Of a DNA stretch of 64,000 bases, positions 8,675-19,037 are shown piece by piece (the first letter of the stretch is position 1; every line of letters starts with the position of its first letter). The position numbers and the translations under genes were made by a program. The stretch spans positions 58,585 to 122,584 of the forward strand of contig NZ_JAASHM010000009.1 of assembly GCF_019734195.1 (NCBI RefSeq), written 5' to 3'. Under the pieces are notes generated by a model. The model was not told the origin of the DNA and searched no databases. It saw only the letters and a program-made list of their open reading frames with translations. This DNA is from Clostridium sp. K13. GTDB lineage: Bacteria; Bacillota; Clostridia; Clostridiales; Clostridiaceae.

Positions 8675-8696
8675 TTTTACAGTAAAATTTTACTTA
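8675..8696. promoter_or_regulatory. Operator upstream of symporter (TTTTAC-W-GTAAAA type)
   Basis: TTTTTACAGTAAAATTTTAC combines the palindrome TTTTAC-A-GTAAAA with a perfect 14-bp palindrome AGTAAAATTTTACT at 8681-8694. The spacing to the symporter start is about 100 bases, a plausible promoter position. Confidence 0.55.
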
Positions 8697-8781
8697 ATTT
8701 TTACTAATTTTATTAATTTTTTACCATTTAGTATCATTGAACCTTATTGAACCATATATTTTATTTATCAGATCCAAAATA

Positions 8782-8845
8782 AAAAAATAATAGATTATTA
8801 ACTTCTAAAGAACTCTTACATTCTAATCAGAAATTAATAATCTAT
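8782..8845 (-). terminator. Rho-independent terminator of alpha-galactosidase gene
   Basis: A 17-bp stem (arms about 8790-8806 and 8829-8845) with one G-U pair is followed on the minus strand by a run of seven T residues. It starts 13 bases past the GH36 stop. Confidence 0.75.
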
Positions 8846-8857
8846 ATTGTTTTTTTA

Positions 8858-10924
8858 CTAAATTCTATTAATCTTTATAATATCACTAGAATAATCTCCA
8901 CTTAATTTTATATCTAACCCTCTATTCATTAGGTAACTTCCACTTTTAATTATTTCTTCATCATTAATTTTTATTAAGTATTTAGAATAATTTTCCAACC
9001 CTCTAAGTTTAACAGTTACACCTCTATGTCCAATTAAACTTTGAGGTAAGAATACAAACAATAAACTTTCATCATCTTTATTATATTGATAAATACTATA
9101 ATTATTTTTTGATGTATTTTCTATTCTATAGAAGTCTCCTTCTTGAACAATATGTCTTATTTCCTTGTATTCTTTTACTAATTCTTGAGATAATTTTACT
9201 TCCTCTTCATTAAATTTTAATATATTACAACCAATACCTAATGTACCCATCATAGCACTATGATATCTAAATCTTAATGGTATACCCCTTTTTGATAAGA
9301 AGTTCGGACAATCTGTAACCCAAGCTCTCATAGCCTTAATTGGATATATATAAGAATAACTTTCTTGAACAAATAACCTATCATAAGCATCAGTATTATC
9401 ACTTGTCCAAAAATCATCGAATATACCTAAAATACCATAATCAATTCTGCCCCCGCCTGACGCACATGCTTCAAACAAAACATTTGAATGTTTAACTTTT
9501 AACCATTCTACAATATCATAAACTGCTTCTATATGCTTGTACCAAATATCTTTTTCTAGGTTACTTTGAGATATAGGTCTATTTGCATCCCATTTAATAT
9601 AATCAATATCATAAGTAGAAAGAAGTTCATCTAACATATTATAAATATATTCTTTCACTTCACTCTTAGTTAAATCTAATACATATTGCCCTCTAGATGT
9701 ATCACTTTCTCTAGTTGCAAAATGATATATCCACTCTGGATGATCCTTATATAATTGAGATAACGGATTTACCATTTCTGGTTCAACCCAAATTCCAAAC
9801 ATCATATCCATATCTTTTACTTCTTTGATCAATGGATCTAACCCTTCTGGGAACTTTTCTTTATTTACATACCAATCCCCTAATCCATTGTCTATTCCAT
9901 GTCTTTCTCCAAACCACCCATCATCAACGACAAATAACTCTGCCCCTATTTCTTTAGCTTTTTTCGCAAGATTTATCTGCTCATCACAATTAACTTTAAA
10001 TTCAGTTGCTTCCCAAGAGTTATATAATACCGGTCTTAATCCCTCTCTTAATATGCTATCTTTAGCAAAATTATGAAGGTTATGAGTCATAACTTCAAAA
10101 CCTGAATCACTATACCCTGATATAATTCCCGGTGAAACAAATTCCTCTCCTGGCTCAAGTTTCATTAAGAAATCATGTGAGTTTATACCCATTTGAACTA
10201 AAGTTTCTCCATACTGTGTTTGTTCAATTACCCCACTAAAGTTACCACTTAATTTTAATGCTCCAAAAAACACTTCTCCTGTAGTTTCAGTTGCATTTTT
10301 GTCTAATATGAAATATGGATTATGATTATGACTTGATATACCCCTTCTGTTTTCTATAACTATTTTTCCATAGTTAACTTTTTGAACAAATCTTTGTTGT
10401 TCTGCTCCCCAGTGTCCATGAACATTAGAAAAGTTTAAATCCTCATATGGAATATGGAACTGTCCACTATGTATCTTTTCAACTTCAATAATATCTTCAG
10501 AATTATTTTTAACAGTTACATATCTTTCCATTAAGTCATACTCATCATAAACTTTATAATGTAAATTAATATCAAAGTCATAATAAGCATCCTTTAATTT
10601 TATTACTAACTCATTATCCTTAATTTCATATCCATGATATTTATAAACTAACTCTCTACTTCCATCAGCAAAGGTAGCCTTTAAACAATGCTCTTTATAC
10701 CTTAAACTACCGTATACTGGGTACTCTTCTTTTGTAATTTCATATACTGGATCATTTGTTGATACTTCAATTAATATAGGCATATCAAACTCTTCAGTAT
10801 TTTCAATTTTCTTTCCCCAATATAAATGTCTAAGTAACCCCTCATTATCTACTCCAAATACATAAGAAGTATTTTTACTTTGAATATTAAATATTTTTTC
10901 TGATTTATCAACTATAATTCCCAT
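8858..10924 (-). CDS. Alpha-galactosidase, glycoside hydrolase family 36
   Basis: A 688-residue cytosolic GH36 enzyme. An N-terminal beta-sandwich (1-280) precedes the barrel, which carries VDDGWFGER, the nucleophile D446 in DYIKWDANRP, EACASGGGR and the acid/base motif SDNTDAYDR (around residues 508-516). The length fits bacterial GH36 (700-740) slightly short. It would release galactose from melibiose, raffinose or stachyose brought in by the adjacent GPH symporter. AAAGGAGCAG precedes the ATG. Its promoter region holds a CG-centred palindrome and two copies of the AGTAAAATTTT element. No signal peptide is present. Confidence 0.93.
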   Translation of the reverse strand: MGIIVDKSEKIFNIQSKNTSYVFGVDNEGLLRHLYWGKKIENTEEFDMPILIEVSTNDPVYEITKEEYPVYGSLRYKEHCLKATFADGSRELVYKYHGYEIKDNELVIKLKDAYYDFDINLHYKVYDEYDLMERYVTVKNNSEDIIEVEKIHSGQFHIPYEDLNFSNVHGHWGAEQQRFVQKVNYGKIVIENRRGISSHNHNPYFILDKNATETTGEVFFGALKLSGNFSGVIEQTQYGETLVQMGINSHDFLMKLEPGEEFVSPGIISGYSDSGFEVMTHNLHNFAKDSILREGLRPVLYNSWEATEFKVNCDEQINLAKKAKEIGAELFVVDDGWFGERHGIDNGLGDWYVNKEKFPEGLDPLIKEVKDMDMMFGIWVEPEMVNPLSQLYKDHPEWIYHFATRESDTSRGQYVLDLTKSEVKEYIYNMLDELLSTYDIDYIKWDANRPISQSNLEKDIWYKHIEAVYDIVEWLKVKHSNVLFEACASGGGRIDYGILGIFDDFWTSDNTDAYDRLFVQESYSYIYPIKAMRAWVTDCPNFLSKRGIPLRFRYHSAMMGTLGIGCNILKFNEEEVKLSQELVKEYKEIRHIVQEGDFYRIENTSKNNYSIYQYNKDDESLLFVFLPQSLIGHRGVTVKLRGLENYSKYLIKINDEEIIKSGSYLMNRGLDIKLSGDYSSDIIKINRI

Positions 10925-10956
10925 AAATTTAACTGCTCCTTTTACTCCAAAACTTT

Positions 10957-10970
10957 AGATAACGTTTTCT
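10957..10970. promoter_or_regulatory. CG-centred LacI/CcpA-type palindrome upstream of alpha-galactosidase
   Basis: AGATAACGTTTTCT is a near-perfect palindrome with central CG, like the site at 8655-8668. It lies 33 bases upstream of the GH36 start, a position suited to repression. Confidence 0.5.
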
Positions 10971-10990
10971 TAATGTTATTATATATATTC

Positions 10991-11025
10991 ACAGTAAAAT
11001 TTTCAATATTTTTAGTAAAATTTTA
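10991..11025. promoter_or_regulatory. Two tandem AGTAAAATTTT operator elements upstream of alpha-galactosidase
   Basis: ACAGTAAAATTTT (10991-11003) and TTTAGTAAAATTTTA (11011-11025) repeat the half-element found at the other galactoside promoters, 20 bases apart. The second copy reaches the stop codon of the hydrolase gene. Confidence 0.5.
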
Positions 11026-11991
11026 TTTTAAAAATTCTTTTATTATTTTTAGATACTCCATTAGTATTTCATCATTTTCTCCAAATATCTCATGTTTTGC
11101 ATTATCAAACCTTACTTTTCTACAATTTTTGGCCCTTTCACAAAATTTATTTTGCCCCCCATCTTTTACAAAAGTATCTCTTCCAGCTTGGAAAAGCAAT
11201 ATAGGTATATCTATTTTTTCAACATTTTTCTTTTTAACTATTTTATCACTAGCTTTTAACGATTCAAAAACCCATTTAAATGATCCCCCTGATCTTTGAA
11301 GTTCTTCATTACTTCTTAATTCTGATAAATGATTTTCATATCTATACTTATTACTAGTTCCAGAGTTATCTAAATCATATTTACCATCAAAGGGCCCTTG
11401 CCCAAACAAATAATCTTCACCCTTTCCAACTGCTATATATAAACTACTTATTATATAAGACATCCACTTCGGAAAATCTCCAGTTTTTATTTCCATCATA
11501 GGAGCACTTAAAATAGCTTTTTTAAAGTACCCATTATACTCTTCCAAAAACATAGTTCCTATAGCTCCCCCCATTGAATGAGCATATAAATATAAATCAA
11601 CACCATTTTCAACTACTACTTTATCTAAAAACATCTTTAAATCTTCTACATAATATTTAAATTTCTCTACATTAACCTGACTTTTATCATTTTTACTTAA
11701 AGAGCCTGACCTTCCATGCCCCCTATGTTCAATTGCATATACTGAATATCCCATTTCCATAAAATAATAAATCATTTCTGTAAATTTATCTATACATTCT
11801 GAAAACCCATGTGATATAACTATTCTTCCTTTTTCATTATCTATACTATATTTCTCATAATATATATTTTTATTATTTTTTCCTATAAAATATCCGGATT
11901 CCTTTATTTCTCTTAACTTATTCCTTGTAGTTTCTACTATCTCTTTATCATAACCATAATTGCAAATAAATTTATTGCTTTTCTCATGCAT
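11023..11991 (-). CDS. Alpha/beta hydrolase, monoacylglycerol lipase/lysophospholipase type
   Basis: A 322-residue serine hydrolase with an N-terminal extension of about 40 residues. The catalytic triad is visible: S139 in the nucleophile elbow AHSMGGA, D272 in QAGRDTFV and H300 in NAKHEIF. ISHGFSE and EHRGHGRS are the oxyanion and beta-4 motifs of PldB/monoglyceride lipase-like enzymes. No signal peptide is visible. Its operator (12044-12072) belongs to the galactoside set, so it may deacylate acylated sugars or be co-regulated for another reason; its true substrate is unknown. Confidence 0.8.
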   Translation of the reverse strand: MHEKSNKFICNYGYDKEIVETTRNKLREIKESGYFIGKNNKNIYYEKYSIDNEKGRIVISHGFSECIDKFTEMIYYFMEMGYSVYAIEHRGHGRSGSLSKNDKSQVNVEKFKYYVEDLKMFLDKVVVENGVDLYLYAHSMGGAIGTMFLEEYNGYFKKAILSAPMMEIKTGDFPKWMSYIISSLYIAVGKGEDYLFGQGPFDGKYDLDNSGTSNKYRYENHLSELRSNEELQRSGGSFKWVFESLKASDKIVKKKNVEKIDIPILLFQAGRDTFVKDGGQNKFCERAKNCRKVRFDNAKHEIFGENDEILMEYLKIIKEFLK

Positions 11992-12043
11992 TTTCTTTTT
12001 CTCCTATTCTTATTTTTTAATATATATATAATATATCATTTAT

Positions 12044-12072
12044 ATTTTACTTACAATTTTACTGTAAAAAAA
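12044..12072. promoter_or_regulatory. Operator upstream of alpha/beta hydrolase (TTTTAC-W-GTAAAA type)
   Basis: AATTTTACTGTAAAAAAAT carries the palindrome TTTTAC-T-GTAAAA, preceded by another TTTTAC half at about 12046. It lies about 60 bases upstream of the hydrolase start. Confidence 0.5.
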
Positions 12073-12079
12073 TAATAAA

Positions 12080-12124
12080 ATAAAAAATAAAGAAAGTACC
12101 TTAATTCCTTAAAAATACTTTCTT
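12080..12124 (-). terminator. Rho-independent terminator of LacI regulator gene
   Basis: AAGAAAGTA (12090-12098) and TACTTTCTT (12116-12124) form a perfect 9-bp stem. On the minus strand it is followed by TATTTTTTATTTT. Confidence 0.7.
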
Positions 12125-12139
12125 ATTCGTAGTTTTATA

Positions 12140-13476
<1,337 letters not shown>

Positions 13477-13906
13477 TTAAATATTATTTATATTTTTATT
13501 TAAATCAATATTATCACTATATATTATAAGTACATCTATATTATTGTTATTTTTCCCATCAATATAACCAAAATATATTTGCTTTATTTCTGGATATATT
13601 GCTCTTAGTTCATTAAATATCTCATTTTTATCAACTTCACTAACAACCTTACTATTACTTCCATTATTTTGATTATTTTTCAAACTCTCCATATATTACT
13701 CTAGGTTTGTTAAATCAATCCCCTCTTGCTTTATTATTAACTTTTTATTCTTCAAGCCATAATTGGCCATATCATTATTCAAACCTGTTAGCTTTTCACT
13801 TGTAATAACATCACCAACACTAACTAGTGTTATAGTATTATCTTTATAATCTATATTTTTACTAAGTATATATTGATTTGGTAGTTCACTAACTATAAAA
13901 TCATTT
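13477..13906 (-). pseudogene. C-terminal fragment of a membrane-protein gene (DUF389-like tail), start lost, internal stop
   Basis: One minus-strand frame runs from just inside the end of the sensor-kinase gene (13906) to 13477, interrupted only by TAA at 13696-13698. The first part reads IVSELPNQYILSKNIDY and LKNKKLIIKQEGIDL; the second reads MESLKNNQNN and later EIFNELRAIYPEIKQIYFG. There is no start codon at the upstream end, where the frame is closed by a TAA overlapping the kinase stop region. The pattern resembles the soluble C-terminal tail of DUF389/TIGR00341 membrane proteins, with low confidence. It is best read as the 3-prime remnant of a gene whose 5-prime part was lost when the kinase gene became its neighbour. 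The second part alone could be annotated as a 71-residue protein from 13692. Confidence 0.5.
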
Positions 13907-16900
13907 TACTGTTATATCTGGAAGCCCTATAGTAAATCTGCTACCTTTATTTGGTTCACTTTCAAGCTTAACATATCCATCATGTAACTTTGCAATATAC
14001 TTAACAAGTGTGAGACCGATTCCACTACTACTTACCTTTGTAGCACCACTTCCTTCAACTTGTGAAAATCTATCAAATATAAATTCTTGATCTTCTTTTG
14101 ATATTCCTATACCTGTATCTTCTATGCTAACTTCAATATAGCTATCAACTTCCTTAATATATACTCTAATCTCTCCACCTTCTGGGGTAAATTTAACTGC
14201 ATTACCTAATAGATTAATTATACATCTCTCTATTTCATTTTCATCACAATAAATTACCTTTTCTTCCATATCAGGATCTACTATAAGGGATAACCCCTTT
14301 TCCTCAATAAATTTACTCATATTAAGGGCTGCTTCCTCAACTATATATACTATATCATTATCTTTTCTAGTAATTTTATAATGTCCTGTTTCTATTTTAG
14401 AACTATCTATTATATCATTTATTATTTTTAGCAGATTATTACAACTCTTAGTTATAATATTCATATATTTAACTGCTTTATCCTTAGTCATAGAATCCTC
14501 CTTATTAAGAGAATTTATTAACTGTACTGTTGATGATATAACATTTATAGGTGTTCTAAGCTCATGAGATAAGTTTACAAAATAATTATTTTTAAATTTT
14601 TCTTTATTTATTATTTCTTCACTTAGTTTTTTATTTTCCTCTAACTGTTTATTAAGCTTCACAGTTTTTTGATCCACTAATTTTCGTAATATCTTAACAT
14701 AATTTGCTATATAAATAATTAATATTAATGCTGTAGCTATATATATAATATAGGCTATTGGACTCCTCCAAATAGGATTTTTAACTCGTAAATTCATAGT
14801 TGTCTCTTCTGTTAAATTACCATGTCCATCTCTAGCCCTCAATTTTAATTTATATTTGCCTGGATCCAAAAACTTAATACTTAGATAACTAATAGAATCT
14901 AAGTATACCCATTCTGTATCTATGCCTTCAATCATATATTGATATGTTATGTTGTTTAAATTTTCATAATTAGGTACGAAAAACTCTATATATAAATCTT
15001 TATTATTGTAATCTAAAACTAATTCTTCTTCATCATAAACAACTCTATTCTTACCTACAGAAATATCTCCAATTACAACCTCATTCACACCGACTCTAGT
15101 ATCTTCTATATTATTAGTGTTAAAATAAGTAATACCATTTGTACTACCAAATATCATATTACCATCATAAAGTTTTATGCTAGAATTTAAACAAAATTGA
15201 TATCCTATTATACCATCCATCTTTGTAAAAGCATTTATATATCCATCTTTTGAATTAAATTTATTTAATCCCTTATTTGTACTTATCCAAAGATTATCAT
15301 TATCATCAATTAAAATTGAATTTATAAAATCATTTGTTAATCCATCTTCTTTAGTATAAAAAGTAAAAGTATTCTTTTTTATGTCAAGCCTACCTAAGCC
15401 TACATTGGTTCCTATCCATAAATCACCAAACGAATCAAAAACCATACAAGTTATAAAACTGCTAATTACTGAATTTTTATAAGAATCATAATTGAAATAT
15501 TGCTCAATAACACCATTTTCTTTATGATACTTTATTACTCCAGTATTTACTCCACCTAACCAAATAACATTGGAATCATTATTATCAGCTAATATATAAG
15601 TTATAGTAGTAGGATTAATATTATATTTTATTAATTTTTCATTATTAGTGGTTAATTTATTTTCCTCTATATTATAGGTATAAAATCCTTCAGTTGATGC
15701 TAACCAAAGATTTTCTCCATCATTATATGAATATTTTAAATCACAGTAATATTCATTCTCCATAAAATATTCTGCTAATTCGTATTTTCTTATATTTATT
15801 AAAATTATGTCTTTATTGGTGACTAATCCCATATATTTATCATTTATCTTAAATAAATTTTTTATATACCTATTTTTTAAACTTAAATTATCATTTTCAT
15901 ATATTTTAGTTATTAACTTACCACTTTTTATATCATATATATATATACCATTAAATTTAGTTGCTATCCATACTTCTTCATTATTCTGTAATATACTTAT
16001 TACATTGCTATCATCTAATTCTCCGTCTTCATTAATCATTCCACTAATAGAGCTAAACTGTTTATTTAAATTTAAAATACTTATACCTTTTTCAGTTCCA
16101 ATCCAAATAGTACCATTAGAATCCTCATAAAAACAAGTTACATAATTACTTATTAGTGAATTACTATTATTACTATCTTTTTTTATAAGCTCTAACTTAT
16201 TGCTATTCACAGAATATTTTACAATCCCATCATTGCTAGATATCCACATATTCCCATTTCTATCACCTAAAATACATTGAATATTATTAACCTTTATACT
16301 TTCTAGATTATCAACAGCACTATATAATTCTCCTGTATATATATTATATTTTTTTATTTTATCACTATTTATTATCGTTAAAATTTCTTTATCATCTTCT
16401 ATTGAATTAAACAATATAATTCCTTCTTTAGTTAATATCCATATATTTCCATTTACATCTTTTTCAATATCATAAATATATAGCTTTTCATCCAAAAGAT
16501 CAGCTGAATTATAAATTACATTTGAGTTAGAATCAATTATGTTTATTCCATATGCTGTGCCTACACATAAAAAACCATCACTTTCCCCCTCCTCTAAATG
16601 TGTTATATATGAGTTAGTTAATAAATTATTCTCATCTTCTGAATTATATACACTTTCAATTCTTGAATCTTTAATATTTACTTTCATTAATTCATTTTCA
16701 GTACCAACCCACATAATATCATTATCAGTACTGCTACGTAATAAGGTTGTAATTTTTATCTGCCCTAAATAAGTTCCCCCGTTCTCTATATCTTTAACCC
16801 TTACTATATTATCTGTATCTCTAATTAAAATATCTAAACCACTGTCAGTCCCTATCCATATATTCCCATAAACATCTTCTTCTATTGCATTTATATATGT

Positions 16901-17170
16901 TGAACTTAAGGACTTTTTTTCATCTCTATTACAATTATATATTTTTATCCTTTCTCCATCGAATCTATTAAGTCCATCCTTTGTTCCTATCCATATATAC
17001 CCCCTACTATCTTGAAATATTGATGTAACATGTTCATTTGAAAGTCCATCATCAATAGATAACTTATCAAACATATCCCTTTCTAACATCTCTCCTGAAA
17101 CTTCAATAGGAATCAAAATACTTGTTATAATGCATACTATCAATAAACTTATTACTACTCTAAATTTCAT
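13901..17170 (-). CDS. Large sensor histidine kinase with two-component propeller (Reg_prop/Y_Y_Y) sensor domain
   Basis: A 1089-residue membrane kinase. A signal peptide or first membrane anchor (about 5-25) is followed by many Reg_prop repeats, seen as recurring DSRGYIWIGTKDGLNRFD-type segments through about residue 690, which form extracellular beta-propellers, then a Y_Y_Y domain (about 720-790), one transmembrane helix (about 803-826), a coiled linker, HisKA with H869 in NLSHELRTP, and HATPase_c with N-box NLLGNAVKF, DTGIGIS and SSGIGLTLV. This is the sensor architecture of hybrid two-component systems that detect glycans, but the receiver and AraC output domains usually fused in Bacteroidetes are absent. 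No response regulator gene is adjacent. It lies upstream of the galactoside genes, so a carbohydrate cue is plausible. Confidence 0.88.
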   Translation of the reverse strand: MKFRVVISLLIVCIITSILIPIEVSGEMLERDMFDKLSIDDGLSNEHVTSIFQDSRGYIWIGTKDGLNRFDGERIKIYNCNRDEKKSLSSTYINAIEEDVYGNIWIGTDSGLDILIRDTDNIVRVKDIENGGTYLGQIKITTLLRSSTDNDIMWVGTENELMKVNIKDSRIESVYNSEDENNLLTNSYITHLEEGESDGFLCVGTAYGINIIDSNSNVIYNSADLLDEKLYIYDIEKDVNGNIWILTKEGIILFNSIEDDKEILTIINSDKIKKYNIYTGELYSAVDNLESIKVNNIQCILGDRNGNMWISSNDGIVKYSVNSNKLELIKKDSNNSNSLISNYVTCFYEDSNGTIWIGTEKGISILNLNKQFSSISGMINEDGELDDSNVISILQNNEEVWIATKFNGIYIYDIKSGKLITKIYENDNLSLKNRYIKNLFKINDKYMGLVTNKDIILINIRKYELAEYFMENEYYCDLKYSYNDGENLWLASTEGFYTYNIEENKLTTNNEKLIKYNINPTTITYILADNNDSNVIWLGGVNTGVIKYHKENGVIEQYFNYDSYKNSVISSFITCMVFDSFGDLWIGTNVGLGRLDIKKNTFTFYTKEDGLTNDFINSILIDDNDNLWISTNKGLNKFNSKDGYINAFTKMDGIIGYQFCLNSSIKLYDGNMIFGSTNGITYFNTNNIEDTRVGVNEVVIGDISVGKNRVVYDEEELVLDYNNKDLYIEFFVPNYENLNNITYQYMIEGIDTEWVYLDSISYLSIKFLDPGKYKLKLRARDGHGNLTEETTMNLRVKNPIWRSPIAYIIYIATALILIIYIANYVKILRKLVDQKTVKLNKQLEENKKLSEEIINKEKFKNNYFVNLSHELRTPINVISSTVQLINSLNKEDSMTKDKAVKYMNIITKSCNNLLKIINDIIDSSKIETGHYKITRKDNDIVYIVEEAALNMSKFIEEKGLSLIVDPDMEEKVIYCDENEIERCIINLLGNAVKFTPEGGEIRVYIKEVDSYIEVSIEDTGIGISKEDQEFIFDRFSQVEGSGATKVSSSGIGLTLVKYIAKLHDGYVKLESEPNKGSRFTIGLPDITVK

Positions 17171-17357
17171 CTCTTTAGTCCCCCATTTCTTAAAACCACC
17201 ACTTAAAACTTTATTGTTATTGTAATATTTCCTATATTTAATGCTATAAAAACATACCAGTAAAACCTTTATTATTTTTTACTATATATATATTACTAAA
17301 TTTCAATATTTTTTACCAATTTTATTTATTATTTAATATTATTATTAAATAATAAAT

Positions 17358-17412
17358 AAAAATACGTTGAACTAATATTAAGTTGTACAACCTATAATTC
17401 AACGTATTTTTA
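17358..17412. terminator. Long hairpin terminator between MATE and sensor-kinase genes
   Basis: AAAAATACGTTGAA (17358-17371) pairs with TTCAACGTATTTTT (17398-17411) around a 26-base loop, with A- and T-rich flanks. It lies about 40 bases past the MATE stop on the minus strand. Confidence 0.7.
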
Positions 17413-17453
17413 TATAATTATTTAATTTTTAAAATTTTATTTTTAATATTAAA

Positions 17454-18857
17454 CTAATTCATAACCTTATTGATTTCTAATGAATTATTATTTTTTTCAT
17501 TATCTAAAATCTTTACTATTCTTTTCATTTTATTAAATACACTTATATATCCAGGTATTAAAAAGGCATCTGCTGCTATCCAGGCAATCGGACTCGCTAA
17601 ACATACTGCAGTAAATCCAAACATAGGAACTAAAACAAAACCACATATTGCTCTAGCTATCATTTCACATACACCTGCACATATTGCAAAAGTTGAATAT
17701 CCCATTCCTTGAATAGTAAAACGTACAACATTTACAAAACATAGTGGAATATAAAATGCTGCTGTTATTATTAACTGTTTATTTACCATTGAAAGCAACT
17801 CTACCTGACTTCCATCTACAAAAAGTAGTGCTATAGTTTTTCCAAACAAGATAGATATTAAAAACGCAAATATAGAATATATAGATCCTATTATTATACT
17901 TTTTTTAATTCCCTCATTTACACGATCCAATTTATTTGCACCAACATTTTGCCCTGCATAAGTAGCCATTGTAGATCCTAATGCGTCAAATGGACAACAT
18001 AAGAACATAGAAATTTTTCCCCCTGCAGTAACTGCCGCAACTACAAGTGATCCTAATCCATTTACAGCCGTTTGAAGTATTACGCTTCCTATTGCAGTAA
18101 TAGAATATTGTAAACCCATAGGAATTCCCATATAGCATAATCTTCTTATACAATGTCTATTAATTTTTAGTTCATCTTTTTCAAACTTAAGTATACTATA
18201 TCTTTTTTTCATAAAAATCAAGCAACTTATTCCTGAAATCCCTTGTGATATAACAGTTGCCCAAGCCGCACCTGATACTCCCATATGAAAAACTATTATA
18301 AATACTAAATCTAAAATAATATTAAGTATTGAAGATATAAGTAAAAATATAAGTGGCGTTTTACTATCACCAAGTGATCGTATTATACCTGCTAATAAAT
18401 TATATAGATAAGTAACTGGTATACCCAAAAATATAACAAATATATAACTATATGCTCCATCAATTATATCATTCGGTGTATTCATAAAAACTAAAATATT
18501 TCTACAAAATAAACAAACTATAAGTGTCATAACTAACGAAAACACTACTGTCATTACTCCACTATTGAATACATACTTACGTAAAAGTTTATAATTTCGT
18601 GCTCCAAACTTTTGCGCTACCGGTATTGCAAATCCATTGCAAACCCCCATACAAAACCCAATTATCATAAAGTTAATAGACCCTGTAGAACCAACCTCCG
18701 CTAAAGCACTAACCCCTAAATACCTTCCAACAATAATTGTATCAACCATGCTATAAAATTGTTGAAATAGCATTCCAAAAAGTAGGGGAATTGAAAATCC
18801 TAAAATAAGTTTAAATACATTTCCTTGTGTTAAATCTTTTACTTCATTTTTTCTCAT
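17454..18857 (-). CDS. MATE-family efflux transporter
   Basis: A 467-residue multidrug and toxic compound extrusion protein with 12 hydrophobic segments. Features include the start DLTQGNVFKLILGFSIPLLFG, QFYSMVDTIIVGRYLG and the second-half duplicate GMLIQ-type segment GIPMGLQYSITAIGSVILQ. MATE pumps export drugs or metabolites in exchange for Na+ or H+. It is monocistronic. A second MATE gene, broken, lies at 44226-44884. The substrate cannot be read from sequence. Confidence 0.9.
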   Translation of the reverse strand: MRKNEVKDLTQGNVFKLILGFSIPLLFGMLFQQFYSMVDTIIVGRYLGVSALAEVGSTGSINFMIIGFCMGVCNGFAIPVAQKFGARNYKLLRKYVFNSGVMTVVFSLVMTLIVCLFCRNILVFMNTPNDIIDGAYSYIFVIFLGIPVTYLYNLLAGIIRSLGDSKTPLIFLLISSILNIILDLVFIIVFHMGVSGAAWATVISQGISGISCLIFMKKRYSILKFEKDELKINRHCIRRLCYMGIPMGLQYSITAIGSVILQTAVNGLGSLVVAAVTAGGKISMFLCCPFDALGSTMATYAGQNVGANKLDRVNEGIKKSIIIGSIYSIFAFLISILFGKTIALLFVDGSQVELLSMVNKQLIITAAFYIPLCFVNVVRFTIQGMGYSTFAICAGVCEMIARAICGFVLVPMFGFTAVCLASPIAWIAADAFLIPGYISVFNKMKRIVKILDNEKNNNSLEINKVMN

Positions 18858-18978
18858 AACTATTTCCTCTTCACATATTACTTTTCTAAAATATTACATT
18901 TTTCAAACTATATATTATTACAAATTCGAAGTAAACTCCATGTATTTTCTTATATTATTACCTGCTTTTTTTATAGTA

Positions 18979-19018
18979 AAATAACTCTGATAAAATTAAA
19001 ATTTTATCAGAGTTATTT
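18979..19018. terminator. Terminator hairpin after HsmA-like gene
   Basis: Two 18-base arms (18979-18996 and 19001-19018) are perfect inverted repeats with the four-base loop TAAA. It lies 20 bases past the HsmA-like stop on the minus strand. Confidence 0.85.
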
Positions 19019-19037
19019 TAATTCTTTATATAATTTA

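Noticed and set aside
9825..10076. Plus-strand open frame of 83 codons inside the GH36 gene
   Set aside because: Antisense shadow of a well conserved enzyme; no ribosome binding site.
13901..13906. Independent gene directly after the sensor kinase with start in the kinase 3-prime end
   Set aside because: The only upstream codons in that frame are closed by TAA and no ATG, GTG or TTG with a ribosome binding site is available, so it was treated as a remnant.
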